Shown here piece by piece: positions 62,837-64,000 of a stretch of DNA of 64,000 nucleotides. Made by a program: the position numbers and the translations under genes. Positions within the stretch are counted from its first letter, which is position 1. The number at the start of each line of letters is the position of its first letter. Origin of the DNA: Comamonadaceae bacterium PBBC1 (GTDB taxonomy: Bacteria; Pseudomonadota; Gammaproteobacteria; Burkholderiales; Burkholderiaceae_C). The notes beneath the pieces were generated by a model that was given only the letters and a program-made list of their open reading frames with translations, searched no databases and was not told the origin of the DNA. Location of the stretch: contig NKIP01000001.1 in NCBI GenBank assembly GCA_002256145.1, forward strand, positions 1 through 64,000. The letters run 5' to 3'.

Positions 62837-64000
62837 ATGAAACTCAATCGACTGCCTGAATTACAGCGCCGCGAATTTTTGCGGCGCTCTGCACAACTGG
62901 GCTTGGCTGGCATGGCTGCGCCTTGGGCCTTGAACCTTGCGGCCCTGGGTGAAGCCGCCGCTGCCGATGCCCGTGGAGGCTACAAAGCGCTGGTTTGCGT
63001 ATTTTTAGCGGGTGGCAACGACAACGGCCGCACCTTGCTGCCCGTTGACGTGGCCAGTCATGCCAATTTGGCGAGCTTGCGCGGAGGCACCACCGACCTG
63101 GGTGGCTTGGTGGCACCACGGGCCAGTTTGGCCACCACCACCTTGTCACCCAGAGTGCCGCTGACAGGCACTGGCGTCAATGGAACGCAACTGGCCATGG
63201 CGGCAGAACTGTTACCGCTCAAACCCTTGTTTGACGCCGGCCAACTGGGCTGGCTGCTCAATGTGGGCTCCCTGATGGAGCCCACCACCAAAGTGCAATA
63301 CCTGGCCAAGTCAGTTCGATTGCCGCCCAAGCTGTTCAGCCACAACGACCAGCAATCGTTTTGGCAAAGCAGCGGTGCCGAAGGGTCCACCAAAGGCTGG
63401 GGCGGTGCCATGGGCGACCTGTTTTTGTCCAGCAACGCCACCAGCACGTTCACCTGCATCAACGCCAGCGGCAATGCGGTGTTTTTGATGGGTGATCAGG
63501 CGGTGCAATACCAAATCAGCAACAGTGGCGCGGTCCCCGTCAACGGGGTGGTGTCGAATTTGTTTGGGTCAGCGGCATGCAGCCAAGCTCTGAACAAAAT
63601 GATCACGGCGTCGCGCACGCACTGGATGGAGGCCGAACTCAACCGCGTGGCTTTGCGCTCCATCAACGCCCAAGCCACCGTCAAAGCCGCATTGGGCAAT
63701 GCCAATGCCTTGCCGTTTTCAGCCGCATTCGACACCACCCAAAGCCTGGGTCGCCAATTGCAAATGGTCGCCCGGCTGATTGCGGGACGCAGCACACTGG
63801 GTGCACAGCGACAGGTTTTCTTTGTCAGCATCGGGGGCTTTGACAACCACGATTTTTTGCTCACCCAACACCCCGGCTTGCTCGGGCAACTGGCCAACGG
63901 CTTGAGCACCTTCCAGTCCGCCATGACCGAGTTGGGCATGGCAGACAATGTGACCACCTTCACGGCCAGCGACTTTGGCCGCACGCTGAGCAGCAACGGC
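62837..64000 (+). CDS. DUF1501-family protein with Tat signal (partial, runs off window)
   Basis: The frame from ATG 62837 (7 bases after the DUF1800 stop) is open to the window end. It starts with a Tat-type signal RREFLRRSAQLGLAGM and continues as DUF1501: ALVCVFLAGGNDN, FSHNDQQSFWQ, VFFVSIGGFDNHD and FTASDFGRTL. The family is related to sulfatases/alkaline-phosphatase-like proteins and is exported. Its C-terminus lies beyond the window. Confidence 0.88.
   Translation, partial: MKLNRLPELQRREFLRRSAQLGLAGMAAPWALNLAALGEAAAADARGGYKALVCVFLAGGNDNGRTLLPVDVASHANLASLRGGTTDLGGLVAPRASLATTTLSPRVPLTGTGVNGTQLAMAAELLPLKPLFDAGQLGWLLNVGSLMEPTTKVQYLAKSVRLPPKLFSHNDQQSFWQSSGAEGSTKGWGGAMGDLFLSSNATSTFTCINASGNAVFLMGDQAVQYQISNSGAVPVNGVVSNLFGSAACSQALNKMITASRTHWMEAELNRVALRSINAQATVKAALGNANALPFSAAFDTTQSLGRQLQMVARLIAGRSTLGAQRQVFFVSIGGFDNHDFLLTQHPGLLGQLANGLSTFQSAMTELGMADNVTTFTASDFGRTLSSNG

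Overview
The window looks like about 60% GC chromosomal DNA from a betaproteobacterium, most likely Burkholderiales (Comamonadaceae-like). This rests on the style of glnS, DinB, LldD and the DUF1800/DUF1501 pair, on dense ATGA/GTGA-coupled operons, and on codon use; no rRNA, tRNA or other marker fixes the species. Ordinary metabolic genes alternate with a very dense collection of defence and toxin-antitoxin (TA) modules.

Layout. 0-3.3 kb: REP-like repeats, a retropepsin-like protease, a proline-rich envelope protein and glnS. 3.4-6.1 kb: an AT-rich, clearly foreign two-gene unit (UvrD-like SF1 helicase plus an unknown 209-aa protein). 6.2-15.0 kb (minus strand): a Phd/ParE-type TA pair running into a type I restriction-modification operon, hsdM-hsdS-(BRO-N gene)-(RhuM remnant)-(DUF1016 nuclease)-hsdR. 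15.0-19.1 kb: a patchwork in which four copies or fragments of a DUF924 gene alternate with TA or toxin cassettes (addiction module, MNT/HEPN, a decayed zeta-like toxin, a decayed HigBA-like pair). 19.1-24.8 kb: metabolism (PPOX flavoprotein, hemerythrin, HpcH/HpaI aldolase, uronate dehydrogenase-like enzyme, L-lactate dehydrogenase) and dinB. 24.8-31.6 kb: hipBA with three regularly spaced operator boxes, a crotonase, GNAT and OsmC proteins, an orphan Phd antitoxin, a second BRO-N gene, a monooxygenase-fold protein and a histone-deacetylase-family amidohydrolase. 31.7-34.3 kb: a 9-copy 89-bp tandem array and a 3-copy 109-bp array of the same palindromic element on either side of a Fic gene. 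34.4-36.4 kb: a P-loop ATPase and a ModA-like lipoprotein.

36.6-48.5 kb is the main defence island: the N-terminal stump of an MmeI-like methyltransferase, then PLD-helicase, DNA methyltransferase and RecF/SMC-like ATPase (a layout matching the published Hma helicase-methylase-ATPase class), followed by a PD-(D/E)XK/DUF5655 nuclease-like protein and a Ser/Thr kinase-TPR-FHA protein. 48.6-55.5 kb: a 144-bp scar copied from the 3' end of the Upf1-like helicase gene that lies 5 kb further on, a baeRF release-factor-like protein, an antitoxin stump, a second Fic gene with its own palindrome, and a train of TA genes (vapBC, truncated copG, frameshifted higB, intact higA). 55.7-64.0 kb: an ABC exporter/FtsX/AttH operon, mazEF, a scar of the Fic gene 3' end, and a DUF1800-DUF1501 secreted-protein pair that runs off the window.

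The most unusual theme is that TA and defence cassettes repeatedly sit beside short copies of the 3' ends of genes found elsewhere in the window (DUF924 four times, the Upf1-like helicase, the Fic gene, the MNT gene). This suggests a recurrent cassette-accretion process. A second theme is palindromic operators lying directly at the starts of Fic and TA genes.
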